This document shows positions 1-6,703 of a DNA stretch of 33,112 nt, piece by piece. The first letter of the stretch is position 1. Each line of letters opens with the position of its first letter. Where the stretch lies: NCBI GenBank assembly GCA_947624775.1, contig CANQLT010000018.1:1-33112 (forward strand), in the 5' to 3' direction. The translations under genes and the position numbers were made by a program. The DNA is from an uncultured Monoglobus sp. Lineage in GTDB: Bacteria; Bacillota; Clostridia; Monoglobales; Monoglobaceae. The notes under the pieces were generated by a model, which was not told the origin of the DNA, did not search any database, and worked only from the letters and a program-made list of their open reading frames with translations.

Positions 1-264
1 CGTGACCTCATTCAAGGCGTTATACTGCTCCGGATCCTTGAAAAGCTGACCGTCGATGCCCGTAATGGTCATGCCGCCCAGCTCCGACGGAATGTTGAAC
101 TCGGCCGTGACGCTTCCCGAATATTCGTTGAGCGTTATCGTGCCGTCGGCGTTCTCGGTATAGGTCCAGCCGTCAGCTTCCTTCGCCGCGAAAGCCGAGC
201 CGCACAGCGCCAGACTTAAAATCAGCGCCGACACAAAAACCAAACACATTTGTTTTAACTTCAT
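1..264 (-). CDS. Secreted leucine-rich-repeat-like (BspA/LRR_5 type) protein, 5' part only
   Basis: The frame stays open from the ATG at 264 to the window edge (88 codons), so the C-terminal part is missing. Residues 1-27 form a clear signal peptide: a KLK start, a hydrophobic core and a cleavage site after SAFA. The mature start has the pattern seen at the head of BspA-like LRR_5 proteins, a 'DGTITLNEYSG' stretch followed by IPSELGGMTITGIDGQLF, the usual 'IP..(I/L)GG..(V/I)T.I....F' repeat unit. Such proteins are exported and often bind host or matrix ligands; that role is family knowledge, not seen here. A strong AGGAGG lies 7 bases before the ATG and a TATAAT box at 318-323. The ribosome site and first codons resemble those of the small ORF at 1045-1125. 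Confidence 0.75.
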   Translation of the reverse strand, partial: MKLKQMCLVFVSALILSLALCGSAFAAKEADGWTYTENADGTITLNEYSGSVTAEFNIPSELGGMTITGIDGQLFKDPEQYNALNEVT

Positions 265-317
265 ACAAATTCCTCCTTTTTCTTTTTGTTAACATATTCT
301 TTTTCTTTTTCAAAATA

Positions 318-372
318 ATTATATCGCAGAAATAAGTGAAAATTTTTGCGCCCATAGTGATATTATCTACTT
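318..372 (-). promoter_or_regulatory. Promoter region of the LRR-like gene
   Basis: On the minus strand a TATAAT (318-323) sits about 54 bases before the start codon. There is no consensus -35; instead there is an A/T-rich stretch, AAATTTTCACTTATTT, which recurs almost unchanged before the TATAAT at 1306-1311. A missing -35 suggests dependence on an activator. Two direct copies of AAGTAGAT lie further upstream (365-372 and 397-404, 32 bp apart) and are possible activator sites. Confidence 0.5.
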
Positions 373-416
373 ATTATTTATTATATAGCGACATTCATCT
401 ACTTGTCAATACAAAT

Positions 417-466
417 GTTGATAATTCTCTCAACTTTGCCCATAATAGTTGAAAATAGTCTATAAT
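417..466 (+). promoter_or_regulatory. XRE gene promoter with GTTGA/TCAAC half-sites
   Basis: A TATAAT at 461-466 lies just before the GAGGTGGT ribosome site of the XRE gene. Upstream are three half-sites, GTTGA (417-421), TCAAC (430-434) and GTTGA (448-452); the first two form an inverted repeat. This arrangement suits autorepression by the adjacent XRE protein. No good -35 is visible: TTGCCC at 436-441 would give a 19-bp spacer. The operator role is inferred. Confidence 0.45.
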
Positions 467-485
467 TTACTTGAGGTGGTGAACA

Positions 486-797
486 ATGATCGGAGAGAGA
501 TTATCAGAGCTGCGCAAGGACGCGGGCATGTCACAGCAGGAGCTGGCGGATATGCTTTCGCTGACGAAATATACAATTTCGTCATACGAGCGCGAAAAGA
601 CCATGCCCGGCGATGACATTAAAGTAGAATTGGCTAAAATATTTAACGTTTCTCTTGATTATCTGCTCGGTCTGATCGACGAGCCAATACCGTATAAGAG
701 AAGCGATAAATATATCAAGCTCCCGGATACTCTGCCCGACAACGCCGTTGACGCCGTTAACACCGTTATCACCGCACTCAAGGAATATTACAAATAA
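486..797 (+). CDS. XRE/Cro-family helix-turn-helix regulator
   Basis: This 103-residue cytoplasmic DNA-binding protein has an HTH_3/XRE domain over residues 1-62. The recognition region reads SQQELADMLSLTKYTISSYE, followed by the typical (P)xxDxxxxLAxxFxVSxDYLLG end of the domain. The remaining 40 residues are a short tail of unknown role, too short for a peptidase or ligand domain. It is preceded by GAGGTGGT at a good distance from the ATG. It is transcribed away from the LRR-like gene, with a shared 220-bp control region holding repeated half-sites. Small XRE proteins like this are common in mobile elements and accessory loci; its targets are unknown. Family assignment is secure, role is not. 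Confidence 0.92.
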   Translation: MIGERLSELRKDAGMSQQELADMLSLTKYTISSYEREKTMPGDDIKVELAKIFNVSLDYLLGLIDEPIPYKRSDKYIKLPDTLPDNAVDAVNTVITALKEYYK

Positions 798-865
798 CTT
801 GCCCAAACGCCCATTTTTGCCTCGCCCCAAAACCCGTAGGTGACGGCGCCCTCGACGTCCCGCTT

Positions 866-925
866 GCCTCGCCTTCCTTTAGGAGGGAGAGGTGGCGCCG
901 AAGGCGACGGAGAGGGAGGCGAGGC
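866..925. repeat. GC-rich inverted repeat (dispersed-repeat fragment)
   Basis: GCCTCGCC at 866-873 pairs with GGCGAGGC at 918-925, and inside is a core with a smaller hairpin (GCC..GAA..GGC). Its CTTCCTTTAGGAGGG segment recurs at 27430-27450, so this is probably a short fragment of the same dispersed repeat family. It is the main content of the 798-985 interval, where I see no gene. Confidence 0.6.
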
Positions 926-985
926 TAATACGTTATCTCTCCAAATTCCATTATAAGCCGCTTAATTTCAGCCGTCAATATTTTA

Positions 986-1035
986 TGTCCAAGTGGGAAC
1001 CCATCATGTCTAAGTGGGATTTTTTGTCCCCACAA
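986..1035. repeat. Tandem TGTC(C/T)AAGTGGGA repeats, possible IS end relic
   Basis: TGTCCAAGTGGGAA (986-999) is repeated 21 bp later as TGTCTAAGTGGGAT (1007-1020), and a third TGTCCCCACAA follows at 1025-1035. Multiple short direct repeats beginning with TGT are typical of the ends of IS21-family elements. No istA/istB-like gene or opposite end is visible, so at most this is a relic. Confidence 0.35.
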
Positions 1036-1044
1036 TGAATTATA

Positions 1045-1125
1045 TCACAAATATTTCTCTATGCACGCAACCTTGCGTAAGTCGCATATTTCTTTGCGTA
1101 ACCTGCAAATTTGTTTTAAATTCAT
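1045..1125 (-). CDS. Small ORF (26 aa) with a strong ribosome binding site
   Basis: The ORF is ATG at 1125 to TGA at 1045. It has a GAGGAGG ribosome site, and the stretch from that site through the first six codons closely matches the start of the LRR-like gene at 264 (MNLKQIC here, MKLKQMC there). After that the sequence diverges into a charged, Cys-containing tail with a near-repeat (ICRLRKE, ICDLRKV). It lies downstream of a promoter-like block at 1306-1334. It may be a relic of a duplicated secreted-protein gene in which only the head is left, or a genuine short peptide. The lack of a hydrophobic signal segment favours a relic. I do not recognise it as an AgrD-type pheromone precursor. 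Confidence 0.3.
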   Translation of the reverse strand: MNLKQICRLRKEICDLRKVACIEKYL

Positions 1126-1305
1126 ACAAATTCCTCCTCATTATATATGACAACTTTTAAAGCTGAAAACGACCACTTTTTTCAATAAAATTTATTCAAT
1201 TTCCGAATTTTGTGTAAATTTAACAATTTCATCTTTTTGTGCCGCCTCGCATTGTGCATATTTTGTCGTTATCATATACTGATGAAATGCCTTTTTAACA
1301 AAAGA

Positions 1306-1365
1306 ATTATAACATAAAAATAAGCGAAAATTTTTTCATGTAATAATTAGGCCGTTTCATGTAAT
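1306..1365 (-). promoter_or_regulatory. Promoter-like block with 21-bp-period direct repeats
   Basis: On the minus strand TATAAT (1306-1311) is preceded by the same A/T-rich -35-region block seen at 324-346. Just upstream are two perfect copies of an 11-mer (TTTCATGTAAT on the plus strand, 1334-1344 and 1355-1365), starting exactly 21 bp apart. LytTR regulators such as AgrA bind paired direct repeats about two helical turns apart beside a weak -35, so this is a candidate target of the neighbouring RR1. The binding is inferred. The rest of 1126-1305 shows no gene I can support. Confidence 0.45.
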
Positions 1366-1414
1366 TTTTAATTTAAAATCGGCCGTCCAAACATTACAAT
1401 AAAACTATATCAAT

Positions 1415-1440
1415 AAAAAAAGAACGCTGTCAAGCGTCCT
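1415..1440 (-). terminator. Rho-independent terminator of the RR1-HK1 operon
   Basis: Read on the minus strand, AGGACGCT and AGCGTTCT form an 8-bp stem (one G-U pair) with a TGAC loop, followed directly by a run of seven T. It lies about 45 bp past the HK1 stop codon. Confidence 0.85.
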
Positions 1441-1462
1441 TTGGCACGAAACGCGCTAAAAT

Positions 1463-1490
1463 AGGCACGAAGTGAAAAAATATTTTTTAT
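1463..1490. repeat. 28-bp exact repeat, copy 1 (end of HK1)
   Basis: This 28-bp sequence (starting AGGCACGAAGTG on the plus strand) is identical to 6658-6685. It includes the HK1 stop codon. The flanks differ immediately on the 1462 side, while on the HK1 side some weaker similarity continues (TTTGATATATAA against GTTGATTATAA). Confidence 0.9.
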
Positions 1491-2776
1491 ATATCAAACA
1501 GAATTATATTTGTCTCATAAAATCCGTTATGGCACGAGGCTCTGAATATACCGTTATATCTTTCTACAACTTCGGTAATATTATTAATGCCGATCCCGTG
1601 ATTTATTTTATCGCTCTTGTCGGTCAACGGCTTTCCGTTCGCAAACTCAACTTTTTTATCGGTTGTATTTCGTATTCCTATAAACAGCTGACGTTGACGA
1701 AACAATATATCAAAAATTATTTTCCTCTTTTCGGGTTCTAATTCTAAACACCCTTCAATGGCGTTATCAAAAAGGTTTCCGAGCAGCATACAACACTCTA
1801 CACCGGTTAATTTTAAATCACAAGGCAGCTTTTTAATATTTAATTCTGTTGTGATATTATTTTTATGCGCCTGTGATATTTTTGAGTTTATTATGGAATC
1901 AAGCGACAGATTTCCTGTATTCATTACTTCATCGTCATTGTCGAGCTGCTCAACGCCCAATTCCAAAATATATTTTTCTGCTTCATCAATATTTTTGTCT
2001 TTTAATAGTGAAAACAGAATTTGCAAATGGTTTTTAAAATCATGTTTTATTGAAATCATTTTTTTATTATCATAAGTTTGCTTTTTCATATATTCGTTCT
2101 GTTCGTCAACATGACTTTCCAATAAAGCGTTTTTTAATTTTGTTTCAAATGTCTCAATTAGTCTGTCAAATAAATAAAAACTGATAACACTGCTATACAT
2201 TGTGCATATCATCAAAATTAACATCGGCACTTCACTTTCGGGTGAAACCGATTTGAAAAAATATACAACAGACATCACAATTGCCATATTCATTATCGGC
2301 AAAGTCATAAGCGCTATCCAATAATTTCGATAAATATGCGAATACTTTTTATTCCAAAATATACAAATAAATTTAATTGCTATAAACAACAGTATTTTAG
2401 AAGAAATCATTCCTACTATGCGGTATGTCGTTTCATCAATCAAGTCAATAGGCCGAATTTGATTTAGAATTAAAAGCAACGCTCCCGCTATGTACTCCAT
2501 CGCATCGGAAATCAGCGCGATGCCGAACGCGCAAAACAATTTCGATTTCCAATCAGCGTCATAGCACATTGTTCCTATAAGTGCCGCGGCTATATAAATT
2601 ACAGTAGTTACAATCAGACCTCCGCCAATAAGATAATTTGTCAATAAAATCAGAATAAAAAATATTTTTAAAACGTTTTTTAATACCTTCTTATTACACT
2701 CCATAAAATTGTCATATAACATATATGTCATAATCATTTGAAAAGTAATAATCGCAATATTTAAAAATAAAAACAT
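1487..2776 (-). CDS. HK1: GHKL sensor histidine kinase (AgrC/HPK10-like)
   Basis: This 429-residue protein has about six hydrophobic membrane segments in residues 1-205, a linker, then a kinase domain of the AgrC/ComD class. The phospho-acceptor is H245 in SIKHDFKNHL, the N-box is N338 in LFDNAIEG, and the ATP-lid glycine box is NHGIGINNI near residue 393. Such kinases usually sense a peptide and phosphorylate a LytTR response regulator. It follows RR1 by six bases, with its ribosome site inside the RR1 stop region (AGGTGA), so the two are translationally linked. A terminator follows. Its sequence is markedly richer in A+T than HK2 or the core genes, which suggests separate ancestry or later arrival. 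The kinase half is not the one shared by HK2 and HK3. The ligand is unknown. Confidence 0.9.
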   Translation of the reverse strand: MFLFLNIAIITFQMIMTYMLYDNFMECNKKVLKNVLKIFFILILLTNYLIGGGLIVTTVIYIAAALIGTMCYDADWKSKLFCAFGIALISDAMEYIAGALLLILNQIRPIDLIDETTYRIVGMISSKILLFIAIKFICIFWNKKYSHIYRNYWIALMTLPIMNMAIVMSVVYFFKSVSPESEVPMLILMICTMYSSVISFYLFDRLIETFETKLKNALLESHVDEQNEYMKKQTYDNKKMISIKHDFKNHLQILFSLLKDKNIDEAEKYILELGVEQLDNDDEVMNTGNLSLDSIINSKISQAHKNNITTELNIKKLPCDLKLTGVECCMLLGNLFDNAIEGCLELEPEKRKIIFDILFRQRQLFIGIRNTTDKKVEFANGKPLTDKSDKINHGIGINNITEVVERYNGIFRASCHNGFYETNIILFDI

Positions 2777-2782
2777 AATCTA

Positions 2783-3493
2783 TCACCTCATTCCAATAAC
2801 AAAATTTAAATATGTATTTTCAAAGTTTTCTCTGCAGGAGTTGCTTATCGGGATAACATCACCGTTTGACAATGTCACTTGGCTTTTGGTGCGCTTAACG
2901 ATATAAGCCGGATTTACGCAAAATGAATTGTGGGTTATAACAAACCCGTGCTGCAAAAGTATTTCTTTATAGTCTTTTAATTTTCCCCAAAACTCATATA
3001 TTGTATCGTGTGTATGTAAAACAATCTTGCGCTTATCGCTGTTTAAATACAGAATTTCATCATATGTTATTCTGTATTCCTGTCTGTTATTTTTAAATGT
3101 AAAGTAATTTGAATTGACAACATCTAACGCAACCCGTTCCAATGTGCTTTTAAGCTCCTCATAACTCACGGGTTTGTCAAGAAATCCGGATGGAGCGCAC
3201 TCAAAACAATCACGAATATATTTATCATAATTCGTCAAAAAGATAATTATTATCTTTTTATCCATTTTCCGAATTTTACGGGACAATTCAATCCCGTTTA
3301 TGCCGTCTAATTCAATATCCGCGATTAAAACATCATATTTACGGCCTTTAGTATAACAATCTAAAAGTTGTTCTCCTGAGTAAAATACATCCCAAGTAAT
3401 GTTTTTATATACTTTATTTAACCGAACAAGATGATTTTCAAGATGATTTATCCAACTGTTCTCATCATCACACACGGCTATCCGAAGCGTCAT
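2783..3493 (-). CDS. RR1: LytTR-family response regulator
   Basis: The 236-residue protein has an N-terminal receiver (residues 1-125: acidic DD at 9-10, phospho-acceptor D59 in LIADIELDG, lysine in FLDKP) and a C-terminal LytTR DNA-binding domain (about 135-236, with YLNSDKRKIVLHT and NSFCVNPAYI). It is the AgrA/VirR type, which binds paired direct repeats. GAGGTGA lies 4 bases before the ATG. It is the first gene of an RR1-HK1 operon whose promoter nearly matches that of RR2. Candidate targets nearby are the direct repeats at 1334-1365. The first ten codons resemble those of RR2, but the rest of the two proteins is clearly diverged, so they are paralogues rather than recent copies. Confidence 0.93.
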   Translation of the reverse strand: MTLRIAVCDDENSWINHLENHLVRLNKVYKNITWDVFYSGEQLLDCYTKGRKYDVLIADIELDGINGIELSRKIRKMDKKIIIIFLTNYDKYIRDCFECAPSGFLDKPVSYEELKSTLERVALDVVNSNYFTFKNNRQEYRITYDEILYLNSDKRKIVLHTHDTIYEFWGKLKDYKEILLQHGFVITHNSFCVNPAYIVKRTKSQVTLSNGDVIPISNSCRENFENTYLNFVIGMR

Positions 3494-3514
3494 GTCATCA
3501 CCTCTCTCTTTTTT

Positions 3515-3543
3515 ATTTTACAAACAAAAAGAGGTTTTGTCAA
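3515..3543 (-). promoter_or_regulatory. Sigma-A-type promoter of RR1-HK1
   Basis: On the minus strand, TTGACA (3538-3543), a 17-bp spacer and TAAAAT (3515-3520) lie close to the RR1 ribosome site. CCTCTTTTT in the spacer and AAAAGAGAGAGG downstream form an inverted repeat around the -10, possibly an operator. The -35 and half the spacer are identical to the RR2 promoter. Confidence 0.85.
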
Positions 3544-3567
3544 TTTAAAATTCACGCGAGCGGGGGG

Positions 3568-4184
3568 TTATTTTGGGGGAATATGGAGTAATACCAGCGT
3601 TCTGAAAAATTTATTTTCTTTATCGTAGCTCCAGTCCAGGCTGCTGTTATATTTTTTCAGGGCATTATTTATGCTCCTTATTCCGAGGCCGTGTTCATCG
3701 GGATCGTCTTTTTGCGTTTGAGGCATGCCGTCTGAAACAACAGGCTCCCGATCCGCGTTGTTTTCCACCTTCACCGCGGAAAAAGCCCCGTTTACCGTAT
3801 ATAAATCCACAAAGATCTCTTTCTTTTCCGTATCGGCGGAGGCTTCTATGGCGTTGTCAATTAAATTTGAAAAAATAGTCACGGTGTCAATATCCGATAT
3901 AAATGACAAAGTCGGCGAATCGGAATGAATATGGATCTCTATTCCCGCGTCACGGCACTCCCGCGCCTTTTGAGCAAGTATGACGTTCAAAATATTATTA
4001 TCCGTGTAGCGAGCGTAATCCAGATCTCTTTGCGAAAACTGCAATTCCCGCATGTACTTTTTCGCCTTTTCGTTATCTTCCGAGATCAAATCACTCAACA
4101 CGGCCAACAGCTTGCGAAAATCATGGCGCATAATTTTTGTATTCTCGTATTTTTCCGCCAAGATACGATATTCGACCAATTCGG
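3568..4184. repeat. 617-bp duplicated kinase-domain segment, copy 1
   Basis: It matches 6704-7320 at a constant offset of 3136. Reading both copies side by side I find six mismatches, all between about 4055 and 4184; the first roughly 490 bp from the stop codon are identical. All six are synonymous. Similarity stops at the HK stop codon on one side and at a conserved Glu-Leu codon pair on the other. Confidence 0.93.
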
Positions 4185-4836
4185 CCATATTTTTTTCTCG
4201 TTCCTGTTGAAGAAGTTTAAGCTGTTGATTTTTTTCACTCATTCTTGCGTGGATATAAAATGTTATTATATTTATAATCAGCAATACCGAACACATGACA
4301 GAAAAAATCGTATAATTTATCTCTGCCGTTACCAGTATTATGACGCAAATAATCGTCATCAAGGGAATAACTATAAGCCCTAAATTAATTTCGGCATTGG
4401 GAAACGCTTTTCTTTTTGATAAATGTTTTAAAATTATAACTTCCATCAAATAACTTAGTTTGCTTCCTGTCAAAATAGTGAAAACCTGCTGCGCGGTGTA
4501 ATCATCGCGGGAAAAATGAAAGCGGACTCCGTACCAATATGACAAAGCAAATTCACTTAAAGTTGAAAAGGCGTCCAAAAGTATACCGTAAAATATCGCG
4601 GTTTTAAGCGAAATTATATACTCAAACCGCAGCAGAATAACATTGATCGCGAAAAAAGCCGCGATAGAAATTACCACGCTGTTTAACAGCCCCGCCATCC
4701 ATATTATAACGTAACCCAAAAACGCGACAGCCGTGCTTTTCGGGTAGCTTTTCCGCGGCGTAAGATTGGTATTCGCAAAATACGTAAAAATGAGATATTC
4801 GGATAAACAGCCGAATAAATATCCAATATCGATCAT
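3568..4836 (-). CDS. HK2: GHKL sensor histidine kinase (AgrC-like)
   Basis: This 422-residue protein has a hydrophobic multi-pass sensor half (about residues 1-195), a charged coiled-coil linker (195-217) and a kinase domain. H238 sits in IMRHDFRKLL, N328 in FSNLIDNAIEAS, and the glycine box is EHGLGIRSINN. It overlaps RR2 by four bases (ATGA), so the two are translated together and RR2 is its evident partner. Residues 218-422 are identical to the end of HK3, and the DNA differs at only six silent sites, all in the upstream fifth of the shared stretch. The sensor halves of HK2 and HK3 are not alike. It ends only 25 bp before the RR1 -35 box, and I see no hairpin terminator between. Ligand unknown; an extracellular peptide is the usual family signal. 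Confidence 0.92.
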   Translation of the reverse strand: MIDIGYLFGCLSEYLIFTYFANTNLTPRKSYPKSTAVAFLGYVIIWMAGLLNSVVISIAAFFAINVILLRFEYIISLKTAIFYGILLDAFSTLSEFALSYWYGVRFHFSRDDYTAQQVFTILTGSKLSYLMEVIILKHLSKRKAFPNAEINLGLIVIPLMTIICVIILVTAEINYTIFSVMCSVLLIINIITFYIHARMSEKNQQLKLLQQEREKNMAELVEYRILAEKYENTKIMRHDFRKLLAVLSDLISEDNEKAKKYMRELQFSQRDLDYARYTDNNILNVILAQKARECRDAGIEIHIHSDSPTLSFISDIDTVTIFSNLIDNAIEASADTEKKEIFVDLYTVNGAFSAVKVENNADREPVVSDGMPQTQKDDPDEHGLGIRSINNALKKYNSSLDWSYDKENKFFRTLVLLHIPPK

Positions 4837-5543
4837 CGAAGTTCACTGCTCCATTTCTTGAACTTTTTATCAAATTCGGCATATTTCCTTTTGGAAATAT
4901 ACACGGTGTATTCTTTATCATTGCATCGGCAGACTATATCGGTCTTATTGTATTCCGTAACGTAATTTAAATTGACATAATAGCTACCGTGCGTTTGCAC
5001 AAAACAATCCCGATCCAATTGCTTTGCTATGTTTTGAAAAGTATCATATGTTTTTATCTCTTTTCGCGCGGTGACAATGTTTGTGAGACGATTGCTGTGA
5101 TAAACATATATAATGTCCCGCAAAGGAATTTCTATTCTATTTTTTTCCGATGTGGTAACTACCGTTCTGTTTGCCCGCATCTCTTTGAGAGCCGATTGAA
5201 TACCGTATATCAGCCGAGTTTTGCTGAGCGGTTTTGTCCAGAACCGAAAAGCGTGTTTGTTCAGCGCGTCATCCATATAATTCTCATGGTATGTTATAAA
5301 ATAAATAAAGCATCTCGGACTTTTTTTGTGAATACGTCCCGCCGTTTCTATTCCGTTTATACCAGCCATTTCCACATCCAAAAACACCATTTGATAGATT
5401 TTATCCGAGGCGAGCATATCATCCGAATCAGAAAAAGTGTCGATCTTCCACTCTATATTATCGGGCAAAACGCTTTCGATGAGTTCGGCCTCCTGCCTCA
5501 AATCTTCTGTTTCATCATCACATACGGCTATCCGAATCGTCAT
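4833..5543 (-). CDS. RR2: LytTR-family response regulator
   Basis: Two-domain regulator of 236 residues: receiver (DD at 9-10, phospho-acceptor D56 in MVFLDVEMAG, lysine in RFWTKPLS) and C-terminal LytTR domain with VYHSNRLTNIVTA and QTHGSYYVNLNYV. The open frame extends upstream to 5594, but I place the start at ATG 5543. That codon follows a GAGGGGTGATAAC ribosome site and matches the RR1 start, whereas the upstream extension runs through the promoter itself. It overlaps HK2 by ATGA. Since HK3 has exactly the same kinase domain as HK2 and no regulator of its own, RR2 is the likely output for both; that is inferred. No target site is assigned. Confidence 0.93.
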   Translation of the reverse strand: MTIRIAVCDDETEDLRQEAELIESVLPDNIEWKIDTFSDSDDMLASDKIYQMVFLDVEMAGINGIETAGRIHKKSPRCFIYFITYHENYMDDALNKHAFRFWTKPLSKTRLIYGIQSALKEMRANRTVVTTSEKNRIEIPLRDIIYVYHSNRLTNIVTARKEIKTYDTFQNIAKQLDRDCFVQTHGSYYVNLNYVTEYNKTDIVCRCNDKEYTVYISKRKYAEFDKKFKKWSSELR

Positions 5544-5565
5544 GTTATCACCCCTCTCTTTTTTT

Positions 5566-5594
5566 ATTTTACAGCCGAAAAGAGGTTTTGTCAA
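5566..5594 (-). promoter_or_regulatory. Sigma-A-type promoter of RR2-HK2
   Basis: TTGACA (5589-5594), a 17-bp spacer and TAAAAT (5566-5571) on the minus strand. The stretch from AATTTTAAA before the -35 to the end of CCTCTTTT in the spacer is the same as at RR1, and the A-rich, GAGAGG-containing leader is also shared. This implies common regulation of the two operons. Confidence 0.85.
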
Positions 5595-5627
5595 TTTAAA
5601 ATTTTCGTGGCGAACCTGCGTATATTT

Positions 5628-5659
5628 TTATAAAACAGGCGCCCCGTTACGGGACGCCT
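5628..5659 (-). terminator. Rho-independent terminator after the truncated surface gene
   Basis: On the minus strand AGGCGTCCCG and CGGGGCGCCT form a 10-bp stem (one G-U) with a three-base TAA loop, followed by TGTTTTAT. It lies about 30 bp past the stop at 5692 and insulates the RR2 promoter from upstream transcription. Confidence 0.82.
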
Positions 5660-5691
5660 TGCGTATTTATTGGGAAGATTTAATTTTTTTC

Positions 5692-6663
5692 TTATTTAAA
5701 GCTTATTTCTTTTGTCTCGGATAAAGGCTCTGCCGAGCTGAAATCGCTCCAGACAAAGGCTTTTATCGAGCCGATCTTCCGGGTCTGAGGCGGAATGTTG
5801 AACCCGAAAGAATAGTCATAATCGGGCGCGAAGTCGGCGCGCACGTAGTCGATATTCAGCAGTATGCCCTCCTCGTTATATACCGCGACAAATACATAGT
5901 CCTTTGAGCTTTCGTTCTTTAGCTTTCTGAGCGTAACCTCCGCCTCAAAACTGCCGTTTTCGGGCGGCGCGTCGAGAGCTTCGCCCGCCTGAGTAAGTAT
6001 CGACAGGCCGCCTATTTCGTACAGATAATCAATATCGGGCGCCTCGGTCGGCTGAGTCTCGGCTGTCTCGGTGGGAAACGGCTCGACTGTCGCCGAGGGT
6101 ATGGGCGATGATGTTTCATCGGGCTCATCTGTCGGTTCGGGTTCATTGCCGATATCCACACGCTCATAGCTCGCGTTGCCGCTTGTGTCAACGGCGCAGA
6201 TCACTATGGATCTATCCGTCTTTATAGTTCCGCCGGAAACCGAAATCGGTTTTCTCTCTGTCAGGAAAAATTCATCCGTGCCGTTGTCGGACCTGCCTAT
6301 CTGTTTAAGCTCAACATCGGCATAATCAATTCTCGCGACGCCGATATTATCTGCGGCTGTCACCTTTATTTCCGACGGTTCTTTTTCGGACGCGGGTACT
6401 TTCACGTCAAAGTCGATCTCGGGCGGCTTGGTGTCAATTTGAGACGGTTTTGACAGCTCCTTCGACACAACCGTGTATTTTCCCTCGGAGTCTTCGATAA
6501 ACAGGTTGTATGAGCCGGTATATTTTAGATTATACGCGCCGTTTTCATCGGGCTTTACCTCAAGTCCGGAGTTTATGAAGCTGTCCATCAGCTTTGAGAT
6601 CCTATCATCGTATCGGGCGTTGCAATAGTCGGGCGGCAAAGATTCCGGCCATGAACCAGGCAC
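5692..6663 (-). pseudogene. 5'-truncated fragment of a large surface protein
   Basis: The open frame (323 codons from a GTG at 6663) has no signal peptide and no ribosome site, and it starts exactly where the 28-bp repeat begins, so it appears to be the 3' part of a once longer gene cut at a recombination point. Visible parts: residues 70-175, an Ig-like or cadherin-like beta region (DTKPPEIDF, VTAADNIGVARIDYADVELKQIG); about 175-210, a Pro/Thr/Glu linker like that in the SLH protein at 10419; and a C-terminal domain with VFVAVYNEEG and IKAFVWSDFSSAEPLSE, a pattern typical of the last domain of clostridial exported proteins. A terminator follows. It could be translated as a cytoplasmic fragment, but a functional surface protein is unlikely. 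Confidence 0.65.
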
Positions 6664-6685
6664 GAAGTGAAAAAATATTTTTTAT
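6658..6685. repeat. 28-bp exact repeat, copy 2 (between HK3 and surface fragment)
   Basis: Identical to 1463-1490. Here it lies between the HK3 stop (6704) and the truncated surface gene, and its outer edge coincides with that gene's artificial start. It probably marks a recombination or deletion junction. Confidence 0.9.
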
Positions 6686-6703
6686 AATCAACAAAATGGG
6701 TTT

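Noticed and set aside
1126-1305. A 27-codon frame starting near 1275 on the minus strand
   Set aside because: No ribosome site at a usable distance and no similarity to anything recognised; mentioned only because it lies under the promoter-like block.
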